NCBI RefSeq assembly: GCF_040183065.1 | Contig: NC_091130.1 | Location: 128,999,914 to 129,063,913 of the forward strand | DNA: 64,000 nucleotides | Source: Periplaneta americana | Lineage: Eukaryota; Arthropoda; Insecta; Blattodea; Blattidae | Direction: 5' to 3' | Shown: piece after piece, positions 32,830 through 43,220 of the stretch | Layout: every line of letters begins with the position of its first letter | Numbering within the stretch: the stretch's first letter is position 1 | Program-made: the position numbers and the translations under genes | The notes under the pieces: model-generated | Database searches by the model: none | Told to the model about the DNA's origin: nothing | The model's input: only the letters and a program-made list of their open reading frames with translations

Positions 32830-33815
32830 GGCCCGATTGTATAAACCATTTAATCTTAGCTCAGAGGTTAAATTGATCCTTGTTTCAGCTGAACTTGGAA
32901 TTTTGTGTTGTATAAAGTCTAATCTGAGATTAATTTGTCTCAAACTAAAGTCAACTTTGACTGAAGAAATTTCTCCGATTAAGTTAGATGATCCAAGTTC
33001 AGTTATTTCTTTTCTGTTTGAAATATACGAGTGACAGATTGTGCAAATAAAATATCCATTATTATTAATATTAATAGATATGTTAGGTACATTTATATAT
33101 ATTTCTTTCAATTTCTTGCCTTAATACACAAACATTCTTATATTTTATAAGGCTCTATCGTGTTCAGCATTATCAAATAACATAACCTATAATTATATTA
33201 TGTTTATAACAATCATTAATTATTAATGGATATGATAGGTACATTAATAAATGTTCAATTAACTGTATTACTAAACGAAAATTGTCGTTTTATAAAGCTT
33301 TATTATGTTTAGCAGTATCAAACACCATAACATGATAACAACTTGGAGAACAGTCAGCCTTCTTCTTATTGTCCGCCATTATTTACATTACACAAAAAAA
33401 AAAACAGTGTCTGCAACAGAGTGTACGGAAAGTCGCCAAAAAGTAGTTGTAAAGTCGCTAGATTTCTCATTATCAACAAAGAAAGCTTACATTTTGTCAC
33501 TATGGGGTGCTAAAAAGGTCACTAAATCCCTATTTAAGCAATATAAAAGTTAAAAGAAATTGTTGTTGAAAAAGAGTTAAAGTCGCTAGATTGGCAACAC
33601 TGAACAAACCTGTATAACATGGTCCGCGCATCACGTATTTCACCTGTTTATGCGATGTTGCCAAATCATTTTCACGTGAACTTAGATTGCATTTGAACCA
33701 AGGTAATTTGATCGCAGAAAAGTTTTATACAATAGAAGAAGTGTCTGAACTCGGTTCACTTTTCGATCTTCGATCAAAGTTGATCTTTAGTCAGGGAGTT
33801 TTATACAATTGGGCC
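32830..33815. mobile_element. PIF/Harbinger-type element, copy 2 (986 bp)
   Basis: Same orientation and nearly the same sequence as copy 1, 153 bp further on. Ends GGCCCGATTGTATAAA and TTATACAATTGGGCC. Flanks are TAA and TAT, so the duplication has one change. It carries about 40 extra bases near 33160-33200. Confidence 0.82.
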
Positions 33816-33818
33816 TAT

Positions 33819-34089
33819 ATAAAACTAATCTGTACTTCGCACTATTGCAGTTCAATGCCTAACGCAAATCAATGACACTTGTACACGTTGTTGTTAAAAT
33901 AACAATAATAGTGAACATTTATTTTACTCAATCTATTACAGCATCGAAACACAACTGCCGGAAAGACAAGCGAGTTACAGTGAATCATGCTCTACTCTTA
34001 TCTCCCACTTGACAGCCAATGGCGTGGCGACATTCAGTTGAAGGTCACGTAATGTCTGTGACTCTCTCTCCCAGGACATCTGGAATGAA
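33819..34089. other. Intron, nothing recognised
   Basis: Short stretch without a supported feature. Confidence 0.4.
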
Positions 34090-34570
34090 CTGTAGCTCAT
34101 TTCCGCAAAAATTAGGTGTGCATTCGACAGCCCTTACATGGTAAAAATTACACTAATAACAAATTTAAAATGACTGTACTTACCATAATACAACATACAC
34201 TTGTGAAAGTAACACTATTAGGAGACGCAAACTCGCTTCCTTGCTCTCCACTGAACATAAATAGATTCAGTTTCCACCTTTTCAGCAGGCTGCCTAAAGC
34301 GTTACTCATTACTCGTAACATGTGTTTGGTAGACAACTTCGACGGAACGAATCCCACTATAAGAGAAGAAATATGAGGAAAAAATGAGAGATAAGAAAGG
34401 GAGAGAGGAGAGCCGAAGAGGGACACAGAAGGTTCTATTTTTGCTTCCTAGATGATGTTTTCAGTTCTACTTTTCTCCGCTAGGAATTATCCCACCCTAA
34501 ACCCCTACTTCCTAGTGGAAGGAATAGTGGGCAGAGCTTCGCTGTTCTGTTCTTTCAGATTTAACTGGAG
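34090..34570. repeat. Diverged AG-rich repeat family, copy 3
   Basis: Blocks in the same order as copies 1 and 2: AGGTGTGCATTCGACAG, TGTGAAAGTAACACTATTAGG, CACTGAACATAAATAG, GAGAGAGGAGAG, TTCTACTTTTCTCCGCTAGG, CCCCTACTTCCTAGTGG and GGGCAGAGCTTCGC. Confidence 0.6.
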
Positions 34571-34939
34571 AAAAGTATATAGGCTACCATATAGGCCTAC
34601 ACACATTTGCGGATTGATGATGCTTAGAATCTATTCCTACCCACGAACTAATAAAATAAATTACCTACAATGTGAACTTCACCACTGATAACCATGAACT
34701 GGCTAAAGTGACATTATCAGCTAGGAAAAATGTATGATAACTTCTGCATTAGTTTCTGCAGAAAATCCTCAGTTGTATTGAAAGTTTTGCATTGTGTGTC
34801 ATTGGGGATTAGAAAGCAGGTTATTGGTGAGAAAAACTCTCTTTCTAACCACCTGTGCCAACATAAACCAAAAGACGTACAAGTAATGAAGATTCACTAG
34901 CAGAAACTCCCTCTTTAGTACTATAGTTGAGATACTAGA
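34571..34939. other. Intron, nothing recognised
   Basis: No supported feature. Confidence 0.4.
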
Positions 34940-35570
34940 GAGTGTGTGAGTGAGACTAAGCTGTTAGTAATAAGGTTAGCTAGATTTTGCTGAAATAGAT
35001 TAGTGAGAACCAGTCTATTGCTGTGACAAGGTTAGGCAGGGTTTGATGAGGAGATAGATTGGTGAGAAGTAGCGCACTATAACTGACAAGGATATGTAGA
35101 GTTTGGTCCACACCTGTGGAGTAATGGTCAGCGCGTCTGGCCGCGAAACCAGGTGGCCTGGGTTCGAATCCCGGTCGGGGCAAGTTACCTGGTTGAGGTT
35201 TTTTCTTGGATTTTCCCTCAACCCAATATGAGCAAATGCTGGGTAACTTTCGGTGCTGGACCCCAGACTCATTTCACCGGCATTATCACCTTCATTTCAT
35301 TCAGACGCTAAATAACTTAGATGTTGATACAGCATCGTAAAATAACCCAATAAAATAAAAATAAAATGTAGAGTTTGAACAGGGATACATAAGTGACAAG
35401 TAGCTCCACTATTGGTGATAAGTGATAACGTTAGGAAGAGTTTCATGAGGAGATAGATTAGTGAGAAGTAGCGTACTATTAGTGATAATGTTAAGTAGAG
35501 TTTGTAAGGGGATAGATAAGTGACAAGGGTAGATGGAGTTTGTAAGGGAATAGATAAGTGATAACTAGTG
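34940..35570. repeat. Degenerate minisatellite, about 60-bp unit, split by a SINE
   Basis: Six or seven loose copies of a unit with GATAGATTAGTGAGAAGTAG, TATTAGTGATAA and GTAGAGTTTG before (34940-35105) and after (35366-35570) the SINE1 copy. Unit lengths vary between about 35 and 65 bases. Confidence 0.65.
35106..35365 (+). mobile_element. SINE1 reference copy (260 bp)
   Basis: Best preserved SINE1. Head with A box TGGAGTAATGG and perfect B box GGTTCGAATCC within the first 70 bases, body, then CGTAAAATAACC and an (AATAAA)-like tail. ATGTAGAGTTTG at 35094-35105 and 35366-35377 is a perfect 12-bp duplication. Confidence 0.95.
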
Positions 35571-35702
35571 ACTGGATATGCAGATTTTTACCTTTTTTTT
35601 CCCTTGCTTCTGAACTTCTAATTTTTTCAATACTTTTCCGAATCATGATCGTAGAAGTCCTATATGTGAGTTCTGTTGAAAATAAAAAAACGTAAATTGG
35701 TA

Positions 35703-35745
35703 TGTGGTGTGTGTGTGCGTGCATGCGTGCGTGCGTGCGCGCGTG
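35703..35745. repeat. (GT)/(GTGC)n microsatellite
   Basis: Alternating GTGTGTGC and GTGCGTGC units. Confidence 0.85.
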
Positions 35746-35757
35746 TTTTTTTTCCCC

Positions 35758-36028
35758 CCCTAATATCTGTCCAATTGACTAAACCAAGAAAATCCCATGC
35801 TAACAGAGACAGTCACAGGTATCATCATGGTGAAATATAATTTCAACGACATGTTCTGTGTAGAATTTCATACAAAACAGAAATTCATCTCTTCTGCCCA
35901 GAGTGGGTTCCAGTGATAAGTACAGATGTAATTCTGACCCAGCCACTAGTGAGAACTTATCAAGTTGTGTCATTATTTTATTTTTAATTGTAGGCCTACA
36001 GGCCAATTTCTAAAATGTCCTCTTTTCA
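35758..36028 (+). mobile_element. 3' fragment of the 22.4-kb hAT family
   Basis: Matches 24298-24560 closely (ATCTGTCCAATTGACTAAAC, TCACAGGTATCATCATGG then TGAAATATAATTTC, CAGAGTGGGTTC). Same orientation. The terminal repeat is missing. Confidence 0.85.
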
Positions 36029-36415
36029 GCAACGTCCAATATAATGAGGTGTCTACCATGCAGAGGTTTCACTGTAGTGTTAATTAAATTGAAGCTATAG
36101 GTATAGTCTTTTTTCCAGTGCCTGTGCTTTAGTCTGAAATGAATAGGTCAGATAATTAATACAGTCATGAAAATAGAGTTTTTCAGAACCAGATTCTTCA
36201 TGAAGGCAGTCACATCGATCACCATGTTCATTATTTTTAGCAGAAAGTCCAGTATCAATACTGATAACTGAAAAATAGAGCCTGAAGTCATTGAGTTCTA
36301 TCTCTAAATTTTCCTTTCAGCAGAGTATCCAAATCATTCTTCTTATCATCACTAGAGATTTAGAAGTTTTTTATTTATTTATTTTTTTTTATTTTTTTTT
36401 ATTTGTGGCGTAGTT
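36029..36415. other. Intron with T-rich tract
   Basis: TTTATTT runs at 36370-36400 lie next to the LINE insertion site. No other feature. Confidence 0.45.
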
Positions 36416-36426
36416 AAGTAACTGTT

Positions 36427-38010
36427 AAGAGAGTATTGAAAGAGCCATGTATAATTCCACCTTTACAACAAGACGGTTGTCAATATGCAAGTGACAATGA
36501 AAAGTGTGAAATTTTCGCAGACACCTCTCAAGCCTCTTTCATACCAAACCCAATCAAGAATAAAGAATTCAACAAAGAAATAGAACTTTTTCCGAATAAT
36601 TATCCTTCAGCACCATTGCCCGTAAACTTCACCTCGCCAAATGAGATCCACTCAATAATTCAGAAACTTCCAACAAAGAAATCTCCTGGATACGATCTCA
36701 TCCCAAACTTTGTATTGAAGTATCTTACTCGTAAAGCTCTAGCAAACTTAGCTTCATTATTCAATGCTCTACTTCGTCTGAAATATTTCCCTGATACTTG
36801 GAAACATGCAGTAATAATTGTAATTCATAAACCTGGAAAACCTGCTTCAAATCCAACAAGTTACTGTCCCATAAGTCTTTTATCAACTATATCCAAAGTC
36901 TTTGAAAAGGTTTTGCTGAAACGCTTGGATACGTTTCTACTTCAAGCATCCATCCTACCTCCATATCAGTTTGGTTTTCGTCGAAATCATTCTACCAACC
37001 ATCAAGTGCTTCGTATCACTGAACAAATTGCACAGGGCTTTGAAAACAAAGAACAGACTGCAGTCTCATTTCTTGACTTCACTCAAGCATTTGATCGAGT
37101 TTGGCATAAAGGTCTTCGGTACAAATTACACAAGTCCGGCGTTCCAGACTACCTATGCAACATAATGACTAGTTTCTTGTCAAATCGCACATTCTCAGTC
37201 AGAGTGGATTGTACTCACTCCTCTGTTAGACCCATTAGTGCTGGCGTTCCACAAGGCTCTATCTTAGGTCCGATATTATTCAATGTATATACCTCGGACA
37301 TTCCTGCAACACCAACTGCACAAATTGCTATGTATGCAGATGATACAGCTATTTATGCAACCCATCACAACATTAACATAGCCTCAAATCACCTTCAGGA
37401 AGCCTTAAACATTGAAAATTGGCGCATCGCACTGAACTACAATAAATGCGAAGCAATAATATTTACTTTGTGTCGTCCTGCTAATCCTCCATGCATAAAT
37501 CTTTCAACCAACGTGATACCGTGGAAACCAAAGGATGAAGCTGTAAAATATCTTGGAGTGCACTTAGATCGCCGTCTGTCATGGAAACATCACATCAACA
37601 ACAAACTTAAATTGGCCTACTCAAGACTCGCTAAATTATATCCGCTCCTCAACAAGAAATCATCTCTAAAGCTACAAAATTGCATGCTACTTTACACATC
37701 TCTATTACGACCTCTACTGCTTTATGCCTGTCCTGTCTGGGGAGGAGCTGCAATAAGTGAAATTAAACACATCCAGTCATTTCAAAATAAAGTCCTACGA
37801 ATTTCACTCAATTCTCCTTGGTTTGTCCGTAACAGCCAACTACACAGAGAAACTGGTATTGACACAATCAAACAGTTTATTCATTCACAAGCTAAGAAGT
37901 TCTATGACAACCTAGAAAATGTTCCAGGCGCCGTCCATTACTCTCTCGGAAAGAAGTCCACATTTCCCACCAGAATCAAGAGCCAACTTCCAATGGACCT
38001 CATATTATAA
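36427..38010 (+). CDS. Reverse transcriptase part of a Jockey-like LINE ORF2
   Basis: Open from the truncation point to TAA at 38008-38010, about 527 residues, of which the usual Met start is absent. RT blocks in order: KSPGYDLIPNFVLK (about residue 80), GKPASNPTSYCPISLLSTIS, QFGFRRNHSTNHQVLR, VSFLDFTQAFDRVWH (first catalytic Asp), GVPQGSILGPILFNVYTSDI, MYADDTAIY near residue 300 (catalytic pair), and KYLGVHLDRRLSWKHHI. The apurinic endonuclease domain and ORF1 are lost. It would copy element RNA at a nick if complete; as it stands it cannot. YCPISLL in place of the commoner YRPISLL is a possible point change. Confidence 0.9.
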   Translation, partial: KRVLKEPCIIPPLQQDGCQYASDNEKCEIFADTSQASFIPNPIKNKEFNKEIELFPNNYPSAPLPVNFTSPNEIHSIIQKLPTKKSPGYDLIPNFVLKYLTRKALANLASLFNALLRLKYFPDTWKHAVIIVIHKPGKPASNPTSYCPISLLSTISKVFEKVLLKRLDTFLLQASILPPYQFGFRRNHSTNHQVLRITEQIAQGFENKEQTAVSFLDFTQAFDRVWHKGLRYKLHKSGVPDYLCNIMTSFLSNRTFSVRVDCTHSSVRPISAGVPQGSILGPILFNVYTSDIPATPTAQIAMYADDTAIYATHHNINIASNHLQEALNIENWRIALNYNKCEAIIFTLCRPANPPCINLSTNVIPWKPKDEAVKYLGVHLDRRLSWKHHINNKLKLAYSRLAKLYPLLNKKSSLKLQNCMLLYTSLLRPLLLYACPVWGGAAISEIKHIQSFQNKVLRISLNSPWFVRNSQLHRETGIDTIKQFIHSQAKKFYDNLENVPGAVHYSLGKKSTFPTRIKSQLPMDLIL

Positions 38011-38197
38011 TCAAAATTTATCATCACACCAACCTATGTAAACTATTACTTATTAACAAATATTTTTGTTCATTGAGGAGCCCAATCTAGGCTGCCCTCA
38101 ATTCAGTGTCATATATTGTATTTATAATTTTTAGAAATGATCTGTATAGTGCTAAATGCGCTGATCGATCAATAAATTGTTAAAAAAAAAAAAAAAA
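36427..38197 (+). mobile_element. Jockey-like LINE, 5'-truncated, with poly(A) and target duplication
   Basis: AAGTAACTGTT at 36416-36426 and 38198-38208 brackets the element, which ends AATAAATTGTT then 18 A. All sequence upstream of the RT domain is missing. The clean 11-bp duplication, long A tail and unbroken frame point to a recent insertion. Confidence 0.92.
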
Positions 38198-38309
38198 AAG
38201 TAACTGTTCTTACTTCTCATTTTACATTATGAGTGCCCGCTTCGGAAGAATTGTCGCATCTAAATGTGGATTCTATTTCTAAAGTAACTCACACACTCTC
38301 TCTCTCCTT

Positions 38310-38830
38310 CCCTCTCCCCCCCCCCTCTCTCTTTTTTCCCTGATTCCTTATACTTCTTGTACTGTGAAGCCAGAAATCTCTAATTGTCCAGTTTTCTCGG
38401 AGAGATTTAAAGGAATCTACAGTTTCAGAAACAACCCTATAATCATTAGGGGCAGTTATCTCGGCTTTCTTGGGCAACTTTTTCTCTGCAACTTCAAAAT
38501 GTCCCTCAGCCGGTAAAAATAATAACTCTGCACTGGGAAATGCATTACAATTTCGGATATGTGTGAGGCCTTGCTTTGCATCCAGAAAGAAAGAGCGTGT
38601 ATTTTGTCCATGTTTTTATTCTGCCTGCTGCACCCATCACAGGAAAGACTTATGCAGGTAGTGTCCTGTTGAAAACTGACTTTTTCGGAAAATGACATTA
38701 TTCCTGAATCCACTTCCACTTCATTTGCAACCCTTCCATGGGTCTTGTTCCATATGCCATGGACTTTGTGTGATTGTCGGTAGTGCACAGAAATAAAATG
38801 CAATTTGGCAAGTGGTAGGCCTCAGCAGTT
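38310..38830 (-). pseudogene. Transposase-like fossil with DGC..QNKN motif
   Basis: Minus-strand frames read SFQQDTTCISLSCDGCSRQN, then after frame changes YYFYRLRDILKLQRK, LPKKAEITAPNDYRVVSETV and LRENWTIRDFWLH. The same pattern (D-x-C-x-x-Q-N-K-N, later EY/DY..V and a WT/WxxxD block) recurs in the element at 44762-45796. I think this is a DDE-type transposase, perhaps Sola, but the family is from memory. Confidence 0.5.
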
Positions 38831-39000
38831 GCAAATTTTAGTAACTGTTGGACCTGCTGTAAATCAAAGCAGAATTCGACTGAATCAGAGCTTAAGAAAA
38901 TTGTTGTTGTTGTTGTTTTCTAATGCCAGGCGTTTGACAATAAAGTCATTTGACCTCTTGCACTCCAATATTTTTCAAAGATATTATCATGGCCAGCCAC
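38831..39000. other. Intron with short (TTG)n
   Basis: A (TTG)n run of five units near 38902. Nothing else. Confidence 0.4.
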
Positions 39001-39009
39001 TGAAGCACA

Positions 39010-39960
39010 GATTTTGAGGTGTTCCGAATCCATTTCTTGGTTTCAGTTGCACAATGGACAGTTAGGGGACTGATATATTCCAATTCTATGCAGGTGTTTA
39101 GCCAAACAATCATGGCCTGTTGCCAATCTAAATGCAGTTACAGACGATTTTCGTGGTAAATCGGGAATTAACTGTGGATTTTGATGCGGAGAGTTCCATT
39201 GGAATACAATTCTTTTATTGAGTGATATTAATTGAGAGAGCATTTTAGTTATTTCTGCTGTTTGAGATGAAGGTGTGTGTTTAGAGACTATTGATAGAAT
39301 AGCTGCTTTGGAGTCTGACAATATAACTGCATTCCTAAATTTATTGATGTGGCATAGAAGATTCCTGAGACTTTCACTTATTGCAATGATTTCTCCATCA
39401 AAACTTGTTGTTCCATACCCAAGAGATCTATAAAGTGAGAAGAGACAGCACGTAACACCTGCACCGGCACCTTGTTCTCTGGAGATCAAGGATCCGTCAG
39501 TGTGTAAATGAAGCCAGTTTTGTGGAGGGTACCTAATATTAATTATCTCTAAAGACAATTGTTTTAGTATATCAGTGTTTACTTCTGATTTCAGTATTTC
39601 TTCTGTTAAATTTATATTATATTCTATATTTAATAGAGTTAAAGGGTTTGGTTTAATTTGTAGGTTTTCTTTTAAATTTGGGATGTTGATTTTCTGTTTT
39701 AATCCTTGAACAATGGATATGAAACTTTTTTGAGTTTTCAATCTACAGAGAGGACTGTATGAATGCCAATTGTTTCCTGGTAATCTGATAAGTTTTTCAT
39801 ATTGAATCAGTGCTTGTTCTTTTATTGTGATTTTGATGCTGTTAATATTAGTGAGGAATCTCATAGAATCTATTGGAGTTGTGTTGATTCCACCAGTAAT
39901 GAGTCTGAGAGCTTGGTTTTGAACATATTCTATTTCGTTTATGAAAGGTGAAGTAATTAA
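39010..39960 (-). pseudogene. LINE-B C-terminal part with RNase H, copy 1
   Basis: Minus-strand frame of 273 residues (39043-39864) with more LINE sequence upstream to 39960. RNase H blocks: LHLHTDGSLISREQGAGAGV, FDGEIIAISESL, AVILSDSKAAILSI. After VFQW about 60 residues that copy 2 has (IPSHCG onwards) are missing. The junction lies in a short TTCCATT match, and a C-terminal RLATGHDCLAKHLHRIGIY and CPLC follow. RNase H suggests the I/R1/Loa side of LINEs. The deletion removes part of the RNase H active site. Confidence 0.85.
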
Positions 39961-40579
39961 TTAAGAAATTGTTTAGGTCTAAGTTGGCGAGCACCTAGCT
40001 TAGCCGTAAGGAGTTGTTTTGAAGTCGCCCGTCTTTATTTCACTTGCCATTCAAGCAGTTATAGACATCAGTTCTCGGTGATACGAAGCCGATATTGAAA
40101 TAGACACAAAAAGTGTTTTGAAAAAAAAAAACAATTTTTTATTTTAAAATCTTCTGTAAGTTTTAATTGCATAACTTAAAGAGTTTGTTTATATTTAAAT
40201 CAGATGACAATGAAGTTGTGTTTTAGGGTCTACTTGGAAACGGTTAGTCATAGAAATGATGTCTTAATTTGCCTCATTGTATATATAATTAAGTGCATGT
40301 TGTCTGGAGTATATCGTCCGAGAATATTACATTCCTTAAGTAAGTTTTAACTTGCTTTAGAGTAGTAATACAGAACTGATTCTGAGGTCAGAACTGGGAA
40401 ATTACAAGTAGGCCTACATTTTGTGTCAGTTTTGTACATCTGAAAGAGCTGTTTTCAGATTGATTTCTTCATTGGGTCCAAAGAGAGTGTACCCTCATTA
40501 TACTCGGAAATGTAGTATCATTCCTAAAAATTACAGTGATTTCACTTTCTAACTTATCCTTCATAAGCATGGAATAACA
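39961..40579. other. Intron, nothing recognised
   Basis: No supported feature. Confidence 0.4.
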
Positions 40580-42881
40580 TTGGATGCGCCAATAGAATGT
40601 ACCTGATTTAAAACATACATTACTTACTTCCAAACTATTAAAAATTGATATATCGTATGGTATAGAGTTACACAAGAGAGGTGGGAGAGTTATCTATTCA
40701 TAACAAGATTCTCAACATGACTACCTCTTAGAGCAAGGCACCTATTTAAGAATATGCCAAAATGTTTTATCACTCTCTCACACATTTGTACAGGAATTGA
40801 ATGGACAAACTGCTCGATTGTTTTCTTCAGCTGGAAAATTGAATTTGGTTTTCCTACATAGGCCTACACATTGTCTTTCACATAGCCCCACAAGAGGAAA
40901 TCCAAAGGACTCAGATCTGGTGAATGAGGAGCCCAAGGGAAGTCGCTTCTTCTGGAGATGATCTGATCACCGTAAAGTTCATGCAGCAGCACCATGGTAG
41001 AATTAGCAATGTGTGGAGTGGCACCATCTTGTTGGAACCACTGCAAATTGATATTCTCATAGCGGCCAAAGTCAGCAACGAATGACCTGATGACATTTTG
41101 TTGATTGTCATCATATTTTCATCCTCATCTGAGAACCATACTGGACCAATAATGCCTTTAGCACTCAGAGCACACCATGCAGTATATTTTGGACTGTGGA
41201 GAGGCTGTTCCATGATTTCTATTGATGGATTTGAACCCTGAAACCTCACATTCTGGCGATTCACTGATCCATTAAGATGGAAATGAGCTTCGTCTGTAAA
41301 CCACACATTGTTCAACCATTCCTCATTATCTTCCATCATTCGATTAAAACCAGTGCACGTTTCAACACATTCACTCTTGTCTTGAACTGTTAGTGACTGT
41401 TTCACTTGTAATTTATATGGGGTCAATTTGAGTTCTTTCAAATTTCTCCTGATGGACGCTGGACACAGCCTCAGTTCTCTCGCACGGCTTCGGTATCCTG
41501 TTTTTGGCTCTGATTGACTGACAACCGTACAGCTTCAATACCGGGTGTCCGGGACAAAATTTACCAATAAGAAAGTTTAATAACTCACCAAATAATTGAT
41601 GGATGAAAATGCTATTTGCGGGAATTGACAAAGGAACTTCCAAAGTTTCGAATGACCACTAATAAACTTCTCTTGTAGCACGACAGATGTCCAGGCGATA
41701 TTCAAGTTCTTGCCATGTGTTTCGTAACATCTCTGGAGTGACAGTTGCACAAGCAGCGACAATTCTCCGAAGCAGATCCTACAAATTTGCTACTACAGTC
41801 TTGTACCCCAAAAAAAAGAAGTCCAGTGGGGTTAGGTCTGGGGATCTGGGAGGCCATGCTGATCCCCAGATGCGACAATTATGCCTGTTGACAATCCCAC
41901 AGACTGGAAGGTGGACCCATCACTAAACACGACCTTCTGCAGATATCCATTTTCAATATCAATTTTCAACAGCATGTCACTAGCGAAATCATATCGTGCA
42001 GGCAAGTCGTTTGGTTTCAGCTTTTGAACCAATTGAATCTTGTATGCATGCAGACGTAATCTCTTGTGCAGAACATCGTGGATAGTTGACTTTGGAATTG
42101 CAAGTTCCCTGCTGGCACGGCGAACAGACTTACACGGGCTCCGTTGGAAAGCTTGCTGAATTCTGTCGACTTGCGCTTCTGTCACTTTCTTCCCGCGTGG
42201 TGTTTTCTCTACAAGAGAACCGGTCTCAAGAAGCTTTCTATGCCAAGTTGTTATTGTGTGCCTATCTGGTGGTTGCTTCTCAGGCCACTGTTGTCTAAAT
42301 CTTCTCTCCACTATCTTCGGATACTTGAATTCGGCAAGCCAATAGCAGCATTAAACTTCTTGTTGCACTGTGAACGCCATTTTAATTACAGCTATGTCAA
42401 CAACAATGACCAAATGTTGCCAACATCACACATAAAACTTAAAATGTCCCTCTTTCATTTGCCGCAAATTTCATTTTCCTATCTCCATTATTACGCTAGT
42501 TATTAAACTTTCTTATTGGTAAATTTTGTCCCGGACACAGTGTATTTTCTTGTGTCCTCACTGTCCTTGGTCTTCCTGAATTTTCTTTATTAAGGTTAAT
42601 AACAGTCCCTTTCTTATTGAATTCCTTTTCTATATGCAGTATTATCTTTGGAGTTGGTGCTAATCGGCAATTAAAGTGATTCCAATATCTACGTTGTGTC
42701 TCTATCACTGATTTTGTTTCTAAATAAAGTGTAGTAATTTTAATTCTCTTTGCCGTAGTGAACCATTATGAATTCTCCCAAGCTTGCACAACAATTACCA
42801 AAAAGCAAAAGGACAATGTTATACCAACATAGTGAAATAACAAATATTAAAATCAGGTACATTTTATTGGCGCACCCAGTA
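40580..42881 (-). mobile_element. Outer Tc3-like transposon, interrupted
   Basis: TIRs at 40581-40608 and 42851-42879 (CTGGGTGCGCCAATAAAATG type, two or three mismatches); a TA follows the right end. The transposase is on the minus strand. The N-terminal HTH region at 42545-42720 reads NHFNCRLAPTPKIILHIEKE and SGRPRTVRTQEN. After the inner element it continues GYRSRARELRLCPASIRRN, LKELKLTPYKLQVKQSLT and NNVWFTDEAHFHLNGSVNRQ (first D). After frame damage it ends QWFQQDGATPHIANST (second D) and RSDFPWAPHSPDLSPLDFLL. About 1.3 kb without the insert, normal for the group. Confidence 0.88.
41541..42542 (-). mobile_element. Inner Tc3-like transposon (1.0 kb), internally deleted
   Basis: Long TIRs (about 42 bp) starting near GTGTCCGGGACAAAATTTACC at 41545 and mirrored at 42496-42538; TA at 41539-41540 and 42543-42544. 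The minus-strand transposase (41832-42311) reads TPRGKKVTEAQVDRIQQAFQ, SPCKSVRRASRELAIPKST and VVFSDGSTFQSVG (first D, with G for E after it). It then jumps to the tail (CATVTPEMLRNTWQELEYRL), so the catalytic centre is mostly deleted. It landed in the DNA-binding region of the outer transposase. Confidence 0.88.
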
Positions 42882-43181
42882 TTTCACCGCACTGGGTACA
42901 AGTTTCCTAGGGAAAGCAACTTTATGGCTGCTAATAATATTGGATAAATTAAAGAAAAACATTGTGTGAGCTGAGCTTCTTCAAAACAGTGTTTCATCCG
43001 ATTCAAAATTATGGCATTTCTTTGGCATCCTACTTATGTTGACTTTTTCCCACGCACATTTTGTTGGGAGTTCAGAATTTCGTTGCAATTCATGTAAATT
43101 CCTCTTGATGACATTTACTGCAGTTTTGAAATGCTGTAATGCAGTAAGAACATTTAGGGCATTTGTTGACGATTTCTGTAG
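42882..43181. other. Intron, nothing recognised
   Basis: No supported feature in 300 bases. Confidence 0.4.
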
Positions 43182-43220
43182 TGTTCATTCATTCATTCAT
43201 TCATTCATTCATTCATTCAT
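43182..43220. repeat. (ATTC)n microsatellite
   Basis: Nine to ten ATTC units. On the minus strand this is the (GAAT)n tail of LINE-C, since GAACACTATGAATGAATG runs straight out of the LINE. Confidence 0.9.

Noticed and set aside
31726-33111. Two similar minus-strand frames of 94 and 99 residues
   Set aside because: Both run into the terminal inverted repeat of the Harbinger-type elements and lack any motif. Similarity is due to element copying.
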